DNA from: Paracentrotus lividus | Lineage: Eukaryota > Echinodermata > Echinoidea > Camarodonta > Echinidae | Reading direction: 5' to 3' | NCBI GenBank assembly: GCA_940671915.1 | Contig: CALNVZ010003430.1 | Location: 19,136,575-19,200,574 of the forward strand | Length of the DNA stretch: 64,000 bases | In this document: piece after piece, positions 1 to 12,207 of the stretch | How the letters are laid out: each line of letters starts with the position of its first letter | Numbering within the stretch: position 1 is the first letter of the stretch | Program-made: the position numbers and the translations under genes | The notes under the pieces: model-generated | Told to the model about the DNA's origin: nothing | The model's input: the letters and a program-made list of their open reading frames with translations, nothing else | Databases searched by the model: none

Positions 1-1068
1 TCTCTATCTATCTCTCCTTATCTCTCTTTCTTTTTTCGTCATCTCCCCCTCCAAACTAAATAACATTTTACAGCTGGTTGGTTGTTTAAAAAAAAAAGAA
101 ATTAAGAAGACAATTTAAAAAAAAAAGGTATCTCAAAATAATAATTTCACATTTGCCACTGTTTTCATTAGAAATGTCTGTATTAAAATGTTTGAATCGT
201 AATGTTTATTCAAAATCTTATACAGTTAATAACATACCGGCATGCATGCGCGAATGCACTGATTTAAAAAAAAGATAAGGAAGACTTCGTGCAAGTTGAG
301 CTTCCATCAGTAGAATAAAATTGAAATAATAACCATGTACATGTAACAATCACAACATTGTATTAATCTTTTTTAAATCATTATCTATCTAATATCTTAA
401 TCTTTTCATGGAGAACAATATATCTGATTTTAGTTAATGCCTTTTTATTACGTAATAGTCTTGTGCTACTTGATAGAATGAAACGTATCTAGTTTTTTTT
501 AAATTGGTCGCCGTCATAATATGATTATCTGTCCTTATTACCTATTTCATACCTTGTCTCCTCCGTCTAATATTAATCCATTGTACAATCTTAAAATAAA
601 AATAAAATAATTAGCGTTAATAATGTACAATGGACAAATTTTTTTTTTAAAGAAAGTTATCACTCACCATTATGTTAAATTTTGAAAACCAAGGTTTTAG
701 TAATTTATGATAAATAGCGAGACTTCATAATTAAAAATTCATGTAAAGCCAATTAAAAATTATCTATATATTTTCTAAAGATACAATAGACTTATTCAAT
801 GATTTTTGCACTAATAAAAAAGCACCTTGGAAAATTGATAATAGTTATTATAACGGTTATGTATTAAGGTTTCTAGGCTCTTGTTAAACCGATCGAACAT
901 ATTAAACAAACGAATTTGTTGAATATAAAAAATTTAGAAATTAAAAAAAAAAAAAAAACCACGAGTTGAAAAGGTCTCACGCACAAAGAAGAATCAGGTG
1001 AGGAGTCAAAAACCATCACCTACAACACAAATCATTTTTTATCCTCTCCCCCACCACCCTCCCCCCCC

Positions 1069-1096
1069 TCCCTCTCTCTCTCTCTCTCATTCTCTC

Positions 1097-1131
<35 letters not shown>

Positions 1132-1135
1132 ATAT
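1069..1135. repeat. CT / TCTG microsatellite
   Basis: An uninterrupted pyrimidine tract. It has (CT)n at both ends around a run of about five TCTG units, then a short TA stretch. It explains the low-complexity open frame that crosses it. Confidence 0.9.
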
Positions 1136-1404
1136 ATATCCCTCTCCCTGTTTCTTCTTATTTTTCTATTTTCTCTCTCCCTGTAGCTCTCATTCTTTCT
1201 TTCTTCTCTCTCTCTTTCCCGGATTTAGTTTTCATTTCATGCCAACCTAGTAATGCTCTCTTAAAATAAGATGTTCCTCGCTACAGCTTATTATGGGAAA
1301 GTAAAATAAGACAAAATTGAGGTGTGCATTAAAGAAAAATGCTGCCCTCTCTAGTTAAAATTGTCGATATAATATAAAAAGTTGATCGGACAGAAACAGT
1401 CACT

Positions 1405-1530
1405 GTCTGTTCAGCTCTCTGCACTCGCCTATACAAACCGACTCTGATCGGACCAAAGTTCGAATCTCAGCCACGTCTTTCGGATGGCAGCGTTGGCCCA
1501 AGACGTAATTAATCTCACCTGAATTAAATA
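1405..1530 (+). repeat. Degenerate tRNA-derived SINE-like fragment
   Basis: AGTTCGAATCT at 1457-1467 matches the Pol III B-box consensus (GGTTCGANTCC) at most positions. CACGTCTTTCGGATGG follows at 1472-1487, a block I associate with tRNA-derived SINEs in many marine invertebrates. That family link is from memory and not verified. No clear A box is seen, so the copy is decayed or 5' truncated. It underlies a minus-strand open frame that I reject as coding. Confidence 0.45.
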
Positions 1531-2207
1531 CGTCTGTCAAAACCAAACTCACCAAGTAACCATCTTTGATGTGATTCGAATTGTATGAAGGATACAGATT
1601 AAAAAGTTTGTTTAGCGTCATCACAAAAATTGAGAGAAAGGACTCGAGAAGAAGAAGAAGAAGAAGAAGAACCGACATCTACCATCAATTGAATAAGCTC
1701 TTCTCTTTTATGTTATTTTCATTTATCTCATGTTTCTCGTTTTACTATTTTTTCTTCTTCTTCTTCTTTTTTTTTCTAAATTAAAATTTGCCTTCCTTAC
1801 CGTTCACAATCGTTCGCATTAACACTACAATCATGTGCTCAAATCCATTTCAGTCACATCAATTAATGACATGAGTAACGATATTGTATTGGGGATGTGG
1901 GTTTGTGAATAATGAGCCTGTATACTACCACAACACCGAATTCAACTGCTATATCAACCGCACCTTGACGCAATATCTTTTCAATTAAGGGGGTTTCCCC
2001 AGAAAACAAATTAATTCAAGGAGGTGATTTGAATGAGCTTGTTCAGGAAAAAGGACCTTTCTATAAAGACGACCTTTTTTAACTCCCTCGAGCAGTCAAA
2101 GTATATTATTTCAGTCACCATACATGTCATACAAAGTATCACGCGTTTTGTATTACAGGATATAGCGATAAGGAAAAAAAAGCCTACCAATTATAATATT
2201 CATACTT

Positions 2208-4053
2208 GGGTAGATGTAGGGAATACCGGCCACTTAAGCTCATTTGCTTATTAATTAGCACATGAAAACAATAAAATCACAAAAGAAAAAGATTCTCATT
2301 GCTTAGCTACATGATTCAACTTTAATTTCCCAAAAAATTGAGGTAATCAAATATTTGGTGAGGCAGTTATACGCAAATAATGACGTCATCGTAAATTGTC
2401 CGGTATTCCCTACAGTGTAGGAAATACCGGACAGTATGTTTTTACCCTCTTTTTTGGTATAAAGATCTGTCTGGAAGCACTGATTTGAATGTAAACCATC
2501 AACTTAACATGTTTGTATTGATTCTTTATAACATTATTCATTTTTACAAGATTATATGCATTTTACTACAAAATTTCAAAACACTCAGAATAACTTCATA
2601 TCTCATGTAGATCATGAAATATCACAATAATAATAAAGAGAAATAGACATTTCAAAATTGTCAAACAATTTAATAAATAAATATAATAGGGGAGACCGGG
2701 TATGGACGTTACAAAATTCACATTTGGGGCCAGATAATTGTAATGAAAGTACTCACACACTCCATTTTGGGTCTGTAGTTAGCCTATTATGTTGGCTAAA
2801 ACCTGAGGCACATAAAACTTGAAAACATGTAAACACTAATTAAGTACAGGTTATTTAATGAAGCCATGTTTTTTGTAACAACCTACCCCGTATACGGGGT
2901 AGATTGTTACACCATACGGGGTAAATTGTTACTATGTAAACATACGGGGTAATTTGTTAAAATGTGTAAATCTCTTATACCATACTTTTGTTTCAACTTT
3001 CCAGTTTCTTGGTATCGTTAACAGTAGATCAAGTGGAGCTCTAGCATAGACTAAAGTAATAATAGAAATATCAAAATATTAACCCCTGGAAATTGAAACA
3101 AAATTACTTTACATGTGTAATGTAATTGGGGTAGGTTGTGACATCGACATGAGGTAGGTTGTTGTAACAACCTACCCCATGGGTGATTTTACACATAAAA
3201 TCAACTGTAGCAAAGCCATTAGGCAGAATTACAGGGCATGGCTCAGGGGTATATTAGCGACATACATGTACTATATTCACAATACCAGACTATCATCATG
3301 TGCCTTCAGTTGTAAGAACTATTACAAATTTTAATTGTTGTCAAAAATTCACTTGGAACTGTAAAAAATGGTTTTTTTGTTGATTTACTTTTTAATAAAA
3401 CAACGGAGAAACCTCACGACCGGCAGTTCATCACAGCTATATGTAGGCTGTATATAGATGCCAGTTAGCACGAACTCTCTTGTTCCAACTTAGCACACTG
3501 AGAACTGTAACAACTGACCCGTGTAACTTCCATACCCGGTCTCCCCTACATTATATATGCAACTAACTATTTGATCTACATGCTTAGCAACTCCACCCGG
3601 AAGTAAAACAAACAACCGTCCATGTGGTGTCCGGTATTCCCTACACAAAAAATTACTGACTAGCACTTTTCAACACACCACCACCCCAATACACAGGCTT
3701 TGTACAGTGCATACACTCCATACACTTTTGGCCCACCCTCCACACATGTCCATAAAGCATGACATAGAGGTCATGCCCCAATTCTTTTTTATACCATCAC
3801 ATTCTCTAAAATGTTAATTTTTACATCAGGCCATTTTTCAGGCTGCAAATGTTCCTACCTTGACAGATTGTGGTAGTTTTCTCGGAGATTTCTCACTTGT
3901 TGTTGTCGAATACAGCATTCAACCTTCCCAGACAGACCACCTGACCAATAGATGCCGGTATTTCAACTCAGTTGATCTTATGTTGGCAGATAGGGCTGGA
4001 CATGTGGTGACCGTCCGGTAATCCCTATTGTCCGGTATTCCCTACGGGTACCC
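2208..4053 (+). mobile_element. Non-autonomous TIR element, family A copy 1 (interrupted)
   Basis: The left end begins GGGTAGATGTAGGGAATACC and the right end is its near-perfect inverse (4032-4053, with a few mismatches near CTACGGGTACCC). A second copy in opposite orientation lies at 59592-60575 and matches along its whole length, which defines both boundaries. Removing the nested element leaves about 985 bases, the length of that copy. The motif GTAGGGAATACCGGAC recurs inside in both orientations (near 2400-2430, 3631, 4014 and 4031). A perfect CRE palindrome TGACGTCA sits at 2381-2388. There is no transposase frame. A TA target duplication, as in Tc1/mariner-like elements, fits the other copy but is not clean here. 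Confidence 0.85.
2687..3548 (+). mobile_element. Nested TIR element (family B1) inserted in family A
   Basis: It has perfect 20-bp terminal inverted repeats including the TA: TAGGGGAGACCGGGTATGGA at 2687-2706 and its inverse at 3529-3548. The family A copy at 59592-60575 has the uninterrupted sequence at this point (ATAATACATTAT in this orientation). The element therefore inserted at a TA and duplicated it. Inside, GGGGTAGATTGTTAC-like motifs occur about eight times in both orientations (2883-2950, 3125-3180, 3508-3530). There is no open frame of useful length, so it is non-autonomous. TA targeting suggests a Tc1/mariner-type transposase acting in trans. That superfamily call is inference. 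Confidence 0.9.
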
Positions 4054-4659
4054 TATGATAATAGGCCTAATTAAATTAAAATAAAAAACCAAAAATACCA
4101 ATAATCATTATTATTAATTAATTGATAATAATAACAATGATAACAATAAAAATGATAATAAGGATCCATGATGATGATAATATTAATAGCAATGAATATG
4201 TATGATTATCATGTATCTCGAATAAATATAGCCTAAATGATGCTGTAGAAGGTATAGCATAGTCTTTTCATTAAAATCATTTCAATTATCCCCATGACTT
4301 CCATCATGGCATCAATTATTGTGTGTAACCATAGCAACAGTACGTAATTTCTGTCATCCTCTCTCCCGCTCTCGCTCGCTCTCTCTCTTTCTCTCTCTCT
4401 CTCTCCCTCATTCTCTATACCGTATGTCCATTTGTCTGGTATTTGTGTTTTTGTCTATGAACTCTCACCTAATCTTCATGACTATGTCACTAAACACATC
4501 ATCGCTTCTTTCCCCTTCTCAATTTTTCTTGCTGTTTGATCTCCTTATTTTCACGATTTTTGTTTTCTCTCTCTCTCTCTGTCTCTTTCCCTTTTCCCCT
4601 CTTTTTTTTCTCTCTCTCTTTCCCCTTGTCTCCCTCTTACTAATTAGCTCTTTATTTTT

Positions 4660-4683
4660 ATGGACCCTTCTAGTAGGGTCCAT
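4660..4683. other. Short perfect hairpin
   Basis: ATGGACCCT (4660-4668) and AGGGTCCAT (4675-4683) are exact inverse repeats around a 6-base loop. There is no T-run typical of a Pol III terminator directly after it. Function is unknown and it may be chance or a repeat remnant. Confidence 0.4.
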
Positions 4684-4825
4684 GATTTCTGGCACGCGCT
4701 GCATATCTTCATGCACATGCTTGCCATGTACATGTAGAATAATACTGCCACCGAATGGACACACCTCTTGTGATGCGCTCGCACGCTGAACGGTGCCCGA
4801 AGACTGGGGATGCATCGATTCCAAA

Positions 4826-4862
4826 CTGCCGCATCCGAAAGACCAAACCAAGAATCAATGAG
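4826..4862 (-). repeat. SINE-like fragment, minus strand
   Basis: Read on the minus strand, GGTCTTTCGGATGCGGC (4828-4843) resembles the CGTCTTTCGGATGG block of the fragment at 1472-1487. Only this short block is shared, so it may be a remnant of the same SINE type or a chance match. Confidence 0.25.
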
Positions 4863-7800
4863 CCGGGAGCGAAATCGATGAGAACTTTCCCGACTCACCA
4901 CATTCCTTTACATGATACTAAGAGTGCTCCATAAATGTTGTCTTGAATGATGTTGCATGTTTTAAACATTATGAATATTATCTGATCGGCCTTTTCAGGT
5001 AATTTTGAGTAGGTTCAATGGTCTGACATTTGCCTCTGGCTCAGTGGGTATCATCTTCTTGATAAGTTTCTCTTTGTATTCAATCCGGCTATCCTTTCAT
5101 TATATTAATTCATCATATCAAAATGAGGCACAAGTCGCCGATCAAACTCAGCAAAGGGTCGAGGAAATTTTCAAAAAGATGTAATTTTTTTTAGGGAAAA
5201 TGAATCTGAATCTTTAACAAAAACAAAAAGAGAGTAAAAGCGATAAGGGAAAAGTATTCATCAATTAATTATTTTGCTTATATCCTTGACTCCTTGCTGG
5301 TGACTTCTGTTTCATTTTGATATCATGATAAAATCACTAATGAACTATACCCCCTTTGATACAATAATTTATTTACAGTACATAAGTGCATTTAACTTTT
5401 AACTTTTTTTAACAGTTCTTGTTGATTATACACTTATGGCTTTTTGTTTGTTTGTTTTTGTTTTTTGGGGAGGAGGTGGGGGGGGTAGCAATCTCTCGTT
5501 TTGTTATCTAACTTGTTGCTGTATCTCGCCAATCGAATACTATACTTTTATTTTTAAAAAAAATTTAAAAAAAAATTATTGTTACTTTGTATTGCATGTA
5601 ATATATCCGTAATCATTTTAGGCAAAACATACACAATAATAAATAAAGGCATCGTGAACATGATGAAAATATCTAATATTACTACTAACTTTTGAAATTG
5701 CTGACATTGCAATTAATCAAAAATTGTCAAATTATTATACTGAAGAACTACTATAGCTTGTAGAAACTATGCAAGGGGATTCTAGATTGGATTAGTATTC
5801 ATACTAAAGCACAGGAAACCATTATGTCTGAATTATTTGGCAGTCGGGTCTTTCCTCAAAAACCTTCTATTATCCTCAAAGTAAATTTAGCTATCCGTGA
5901 AATGCACAAGGCCTTCTTTTCATAGCATTCGTTAATAAAGATTTGATATTAATAATGCAAGCGTCATTGCGAATGCATGACCGAGTACCCGTAATAAAAA
6001 AAAAAAACACGGCGCATTATTTTTAACGATGCCTACTGCAGAAATGTCGAAAAGCAATTAAATAGAAACCCTATTCAATATTCACGAAAAGGTTACAATA
6101 CAGCTTTATGCGAAATAGAGCTATTGATAATAATAGTCTGATCGTGCCCGCTGCACAATTATCCGACATTTGGTATCTTTTACAAGGACAAAGCATTTAC
6201 TCGCTAATTCTACCAGTATATTTTCTAAAGTCACATAGACATTAATCTACATTTCTATATAATAAATCATTCCCTTTAAAAAAGTAGACTGTTGCTCACA
6301 CGATTCCCTTCAAAGTCTGAAACCTATATGTACTCGCAGCGAGGAAGAGTTTTATGAGCGCGCGTAACGTAAAAGCAATGATGACTATCGATACCCGATT
6401 ACTCGGTTGGTCGTCGTCTGCTAGCTTCAAAGCTACCACCTTCATTTGGTTTTTAACAGCAGTGTAGACAGGACAACGAAGGTCTGACGCTGGTGAGCAA
6501 ATGGTGTTGCCATCCTACCTGGAATGTCGGATGCAGGTCCTCAAATCTCACATCCGATTGACTGTAAGCACTCCTTGTTACCTGTGGAGCTAGCTATTTC
6601 ACGTTTAACCGTTTAACGTTTTCCAACCACATGTGTGTATTTATGGTAATATTTCCTAACGAGGAAACAATAGGGTGCGGTTTGTGCGTGGCACAATAAT
6701 TCGATTTTTTAATCACGAATATGATCGTTGTTTTGTTGTCATTCTCATATCGGCCTGGCCATGAACTGATGTTTAATGGGTGAGAAATCTGCCTGAGCAG
6801 TAAACAGACGTTTACAACGATATCAACAGGTACATTGTGTAGCGCGTTGTGCTATTGTGGATTATTGAAATTCCCAGACAATTGTTTGAGAGAGGGAAGA
6901 GGTCAACCTATTGAACTTAGCTCGATTAAACTATACAGGAAAACCAGATGTGAAAATTGTGTTGAAAATATAATATGTCCACTGAAACAGCACGGAATAA
7001 TTATTTGGACCTAACCCACGCTATTTGCATGTTGATTTGAGAGCACAGAAACGCGGGTGTTTAAATTCGCCTTAAGAATCCGAAACATCACGCACGGTTG
7101 GGATAAATCTAACACATCTCTGAGGCTACTTTTCATTTTTGTGCAAATCTGTGAAAATTCGTCATTACGCATGTGGAATTCAGCCTTAAGCACTGATTGC
7201 TCTCAATATTCGAGGTAAATACGAATTAGCCTCTTATCTTGCATCCAATGCAGTCACTTCAGTTCATATGTGGCATTTAGAAGCTGTCAGAAGAGATTGG
7301 GAATACCAGACGGGGGAAAAAAGAAGAGAGGACAAAAATATCATTTTCAATTTTACTCGGAGATAAGAGGAGAGAAGGTTGTCAGTTGTAGATCCATAAA
7401 CGCGAAATAATTTCGGGCAAACATTTGACAAGCTGGTGACGATTTAATGGCGTGTAGGCGGAGCTTTTGACTGGTGCTGAAAGCGATCTGATGCGTTCGG
7501 GTTTCATTATTTTCGTCGACTTAGCATTTGCTTTCGATGGCTGAGCACTGATAAGAACTGTTGAAGTGTATGCATTTTGCATGTTGACAGAGAGCACGTC
7601 TGCCAGGCTAAAACTACTTCGAATCGATAGAAAGGAGGGATGATTAAAATAATACCCATTTCAGAGCAAGACACCAAGGACAGCACATCTTTCGTAAATT
7701 TTCTAGCATTTTCAAGCCAACTTTCATGAACTACCTGTAAAAGCGGAGAAATATATCTGACACAATCTAATCTTAGGAAAGCTATTCCGCTGTCAGCTAT

Positions 7801-8764
7801 GCCATGGAATATTTAAACGAAATAATTAACCTGTTTAAACGATTTATTACGAATTAATTCTGTAGCAAATTTTAAGGAAGAAAAGTGAACAAAAGTTAAC
7901 TAATAGCTTTATATACGACTGCTGACGGTCCAATCTGATGAGATAAATTTTGAATATAGTGTATAGTGATACTCGTTTTATAAATGAGAAATAAATCATT
8001 ATGTAATCAGGAAGATCATCTGCACTGGCACTGGTTGGTCCTGTTAGCTCCATCCTAAAAAAAAAGAAAAAAAAAACCCTGGGATAATCACTTGAACATT
8101 CAAGCTTCTCCCATGGACGAAATGTAAGGAAACAAATGTCAAATGTCACACGAACTCTCGTCAAATAGGAAGAGTTGAATATTATACATCTGTGAGATTG
8201 ATATGCATTACATCATCTAGTACTTTCGCCACGAATTCGATACGAATTTTACATCTTACGCTTCGTTTCATTCCCATCATATCTTTTCCACAGCGACGTG
8301 CCTGGTTTATTTTGACACGTTGGAAGGAAAATTTGTAATTAGGGTTCATTTGGAGGATATACCAGAGGTACCCCAGACAGAGAGGGACGAACAATCTGTC
8401 AGTTTGGCCTCGATTTACACCAACTAATTACTGCTGATGAGAGACAGAGACATTTTACTATCTGAGACACGTCTTTAATCGCATTTCCATTAATTTTGGA
8501 ATCGCATGGTGCGTATCATTGACTTACAGATTTCTGATTAAAACTATGTCTCATCAACCATTTTCTTTTAGTTTAACATCTTTGATGCAGAAAGACTTTC
8601 TGAGAAGTAATTAGGGAAAAGCATTACCTTTAATAATTTTTGAACGTTTGAAGGAATCAGTAATAGAAATGAACAGATTTTCATTTGTGAACTGGAATAT
8701 GCATTATGCTTTTTTAGATAGCCAAGTTGACAAGTTACCATATGCTATTGATTTCTATAAACAG

Positions 8765-8843
8765 GCGTACCTGGGAAACATTGAAATGCAGTGAAGCTTC
8801 ACTTTTGGACATATCGCTGACAGGAGGCAAAAATTGATCGAAA
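8765..8843 (+). other. Predicted 5' UTR end before the cyclase start codon
   Basis: The sequence TTTCTATAAACAG ending at 8764 is a reasonable splice acceptor, pyrimidine-rich and then CAG. From 8765 the sequence runs to the ATG at 8844 with no in-frame coding of note. If used, the gene has at least one upstream non-coding exon. A second possible acceptor, GCTGACAG, ends at 8824. No transcript evidence is available. Confidence 0.35.
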
Positions 8844-9407
8844 ATGACCAGTCGCTGTCATCGGAGAGTTCACTCTCCAGTGAACCCTAAATTGATGTCG
8901 CTGTGGTTTGCCGCATTGTGTTTATCACTGATCCTTGAGGCGAGGGCGCAACAGAATGTTTCCACAACCTCGGAAGGAATCGAAGCGCCCTCTAATTTGA
9001 TCACCACGCAGGAGTTGCTATCAACAGATCTATCCACAAGACCACCTTCACCGCTGTTCGAACTCGGGCAGTGCGCGCTAGACGAACTCGAGGTTGATGA
9101 GGATGGTCAGACTATCATCAAGGTCGGATACCTGGCATCATCGTCCAGCGACAGCATCAAGCGGTTCGCCATGAGGATCGGTGGCGCCATGACTGAAGCG
9201 GTAAATGCAGTCAACAACGACAAGAACCTGCTCCCTGGTTATAAATTGAAATATGTTTGGACGAATACTGGACACACGGAGAGGGAATCGATTCGGGCAT
9301 TGACGGAGCAGTGGAAAAGTGGAGTGGTGGCGTTCTTTGGGCCCAACCCGACATGCAGTATCGAGGCTAAGATTGTGTCGGCGTGGGAACTGCCTATGCT
9401 TTCGGCG
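8844..9407 (+). CDS. Receptor guanylate cyclase, first coding exon (partial)
   Basis: This exon encodes the N-terminal 188 residues of a membrane receptor that makes cGMP. Residues 17-36 form a hydrophobic signal peptide ending near ARA/Q. Met18 (8895) would give a more ordinary signal peptide length, but the first ATG has a good context (AAAATGA). A low-complexity Ser/Thr/Pro linker follows (37-75) with an N-glycosylation site N38-V-S, then Cys77. The ANF-receptor ligand-binding domain starts at IKVGYL (92-97) and continues through the GAMTEAVNAVNNDKNLLPGY block (114-133), EQWKSGVVAFFGP (155-167) and C171-x2-EA-x5-AW-x-LPM. These match the receptor cyclase family, closest in my judgement to insect Gyc32E/Gyc76C types. 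The frame runs into GTGAGT at 9408, a phase-0 donor. The kinase-homology, transmembrane and cyclase parts are not in view. It could equally be a natriuretic-peptide-receptor or sperm-peptide-receptor homologue. Confidence 0.9.
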
Positions 9408-9413
9408 GTGAGT
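9408..9413 (+). other. Splice donor of the cyclase exon (phase 0)
   Basis: GCG|GTGAGT is a near-consensus donor after codon 188, inside the conserved LPM-x-S region where the family continues on the next exon. Reading through instead adds only VSTT before a stop. Confidence 0.85.
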
Positions 9414-11387
9414 ACAACATGAATTTCTTTTTCACTTGAGCGAGAGTAATGAGTGAGTGCATGGGTGAATGTTGTCGCCTTGTTGGTTCAATATTTAATG
9501 AATGTTCCTCGATCGCCTTCTTATCCGCCGTCGTTTTATGTTGAATGTTGAGCTTGGGGGATAGAGAATATTTCATTGATAAGTTTAATACTTGTTTAAT
9601 ATACATGCTGTTACTGCACATACTTGTTTGTAATCGTATAATCAGGAGAATCTTGCTTATCATACAAGCTTGTGGGAAACGTTCTCTACATAATGGAACC
9701 CCATGAACATGTTTTAAATTGTTAACTTATTCATACATGTATATACCTTCGGCTGTGCTTGTGTGAATCAATTAACCCAGTATAAACGCATCGCCAATCT
9801 TTCCCATTTCAAGAGTGGGGAAACGTGCTTCCTTTTAATGTGATGAATCGATGTCATAAATATGATTAACCAGTTATTTAAAATCCAAATTGGAAGAAGA
9901 AAGGCATAAGTTCATAACCATCGCCATGATCAACGTTGTGTAAAGGACCTTTTGCTAATTAGGAGACGGCAGATGTGTTTAAAAAAACAAAAACATTATT
10001 GCTATTACTAACAGAACGTTACAGATTTGTTCAGAGTGAGGTTGAACTATCATACTTAGCATTCAAAACGTAAGAGCCTACACCTGTTTTCAAAACAAAC
10101 AAAAAAAAACAAACAAACAAAAAACATCTCAAGGAAATCAAAAAAATTTTATACACAATATCAGTTTATATTGTATGGCTTCATAAAGGTGTCAAGTATA
10201 TAATCTCTACACTATCCGAACTATCAAACTCTGCTTCCTTGAATATTATCGAAGTTATTAATATATCTCTAAAAATACTTAATTGAAGGTGGTCAACTTT
10301 CACTTTTGTTTCATAGTCTTTTGTTTCCAAAACAACAAATATGATCATGCGCCATTGGATGCCAATATCAAAACTGAAACAAGACCATAGTCATTTATCG
10401 TGTTTATATTCGCTGAAAAGATCAGACAAGCATGTGCTACCTGGTTGTGTACATCAAATGACTTAAACTTATGTTATTTTAATTTGATTTGAACTGAAAG
10501 TAGGCCTTCAAATCTCCGGACATGGACTTTCCCGTCGTACATACTTATGAATTCGGATCAGTCGTCAATATATATGTCACAATCATCAGTCTACATTAAT
10601 ATGGAAGTTTAAGTAATGTCCTACCCATAAAGTTACAGTTTGCGTGGATATGTACGTTTCTTAACTAACAAACCTACAACGAATGATGCATTCATTTTGC
10701 CTTTATTTGAAAAAGTAGGAAATGTGTACTTAATCCATTGAATTCGGTTCTACGTTGTAGGTTTTATACTAATTCGGTCGATTCAGTTATTAGAGTGATG
10801 CTGCAGACTGTATTAGACGTAGATCTTCGATAATGCATTAGGAGCTAGTAGCTTGTTTGATGATGATATAACATGGCTGTTTGCAGTACAACTGAATGAA
10901 CATATAATGTGAAGTACATTACGGAACCATATAGCCATTTTGTTTTATCTTCTTGTTTGTATTCTAATGTTTAGAGATAAATGCTTTTCAAATATGAAAT
11001 ACCTAACGTCCATATCATGGTTTGATTTTTTATTTTTTTATTTTTTTTTGTTGAAAAAAAGTGTAATTTATTTGTTTGCTTTGTTTTTCATATGTGTGTG
11101 CATGTGTTTCGTTTTTGTCTTTGTTCTATATTTTTACCAATATTTATAGATATCTACCCAAAATAATGCTAGTGTACAATAGGTTTGATATATCCGATTG
11201 TAGACTTAGTAATTTCGTTGATTTATGGATTAAAATTATTAATACCTACTATCACACATGTAAACATACCAAGCAATTATCATATTCCTGCCACCAAAGA
11301 CCTATGAAAATTCATTGTAAACAAGTTAACCTGTAAGCAAGGTTTACCTCCTATAACTCAATCCACTCTCAGAAGTAAAGATATTTT

Positions 11388-11390
<3 letters not shown>

Positions 11391-11423
<33 letters not shown>
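11391..11423. repeat. (GT)n microsatellite
   Basis: About 16 GT units, followed by GA/ACAGA-rich sequence to about 11465. It explains the CVCVC- and HTHTHT-type frames on both strands. Confidence 0.95.
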
Positions 11424-11424
<1 letters not shown>

Positions 11425-12207
11425 TACAGAGAGACAGAGAGACAAAGACAGAAAGACGGAGAGAAAAGTGACGTTTGACATATCGTTTCGCTCGTTGATT
11501 TATAATTCTCATATTCATGCAAATCAGGTAATAAATGTATTTTTATCAATTCCAGAAAAGCAATTACGCAGGCAGTAAAAGCTATGACCATCAATGTATA
11601 AATGTTCTATTTTGTCAAGTGGATAACGTCAAACAAATGATTAATGGGCACTTTTGGATGATGAATTCAAAGTAATAAAATGTTGAGGTATGACTTAAAT
11701 GCACAATTATGTTTTTTTTCCGGACCGAGGTGAACATTTCGTTTTAGAAATTACCACATATCTTTAAATACGCAACAGACCAATTTGTATCCAAGCGAAT
11801 GACATTTCATAGGCAATTGCGAAATAAAACTAGAAAAGAATAAATGTCACAGTGTTCTTGCTTGAATGACGCACTTTTGATCTAAATGTCATTAATCTTG
11901 AGTATAATATGTAACAATTTAAAGCAAGGCTGTGGGGCTTTGTGAAACAAGGACAGGCGCGTTTCTAAGAAAAGAGCACATACTGGAGAAAGAAAAGTCC
12001 TCGTTATATAACAATCGGATTTGTATTTAAGATGAGTGCTCCCCGGTGATTTTTTGACAAATTCTAGCCGACAGTTCAACCCCTATTGCTAAAGTAGGGC
12101 AGTAATTTGAAGGTGGGCTTGTGACAATTGGAGTTAGCCTGGTAAATCACGTGATATCCTAAAGTAATCTTCATACGTATATGGCAAGCCGTTTGTACCA
12201 TAATCCT

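Larger units (their letters stand above)
1..2207. other. AT-rich flank, no gene seen
   Basis: I see no supported gene here. The stretch is AT-rich with short A and T runs, a CT/TCTG microsatellite at about 1069-1135 and again at 1155-1215, a (GAA)n run near 1650-1670 and a (TTC)n run near 1750-1775. The last two are opposite in sense and about 80 bases apart, so they could pair. Open frames here are simple-sequence translations or random. A SINE-like piece is listed separately. Confidence 0.6.
4054..8764. other. Upstream flank of the cyclase gene, no coding seen
   Basis: Mostly AT-rich non-coding DNA. It holds CT microsatellites at about 4355-4405 and 4565-4620, ATT/AAT-rich simple sequence at 4080-4200, a perfect 9-bp hairpin at 4660-4683 and a SINE-like piece near 4828-4843. 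A slightly GC-richer stretch at about 6330-6560 contains GCTGGTGAGC (near 6489), which could be the donor of a non-coding first exon. That reading is speculative. No frame here resembles a known protein. Confidence 0.5.
9408..12173 (+). other. Start of the large first coding intron
   Basis: AT-rich and non-coding. It holds poly-T and (GT)n simple sequence and no recognisable exon. Several short frames cross it without similarity to anything I know. The next exon should start in phase 0 and continue the ANF-receptor domain. I did not find one anywhere in the window, so the intron may exceed 54 kb, but short exons are easy to miss by eye. Confidence 0.5.

Noticed and set aside
1400..1678. Minus-strand frame starting with a leucine run
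   Set aside because: The leucines come from the (GAA)n run and the rest is antisense to a SINE-like fragment.
4319..4851. Open frames on both strands, up to 156 codons
   Set aside because: The plus frame is mostly CT-repeat (SLSLFLSL) and the minus frame its GA complement. There is no domain and no splice context.
9394..9663. Minus-strand frame over the exon end
   Set aside because: It is antisense to the splice donor region with no domain. The plus-strand cyclase exon explains the conservation.
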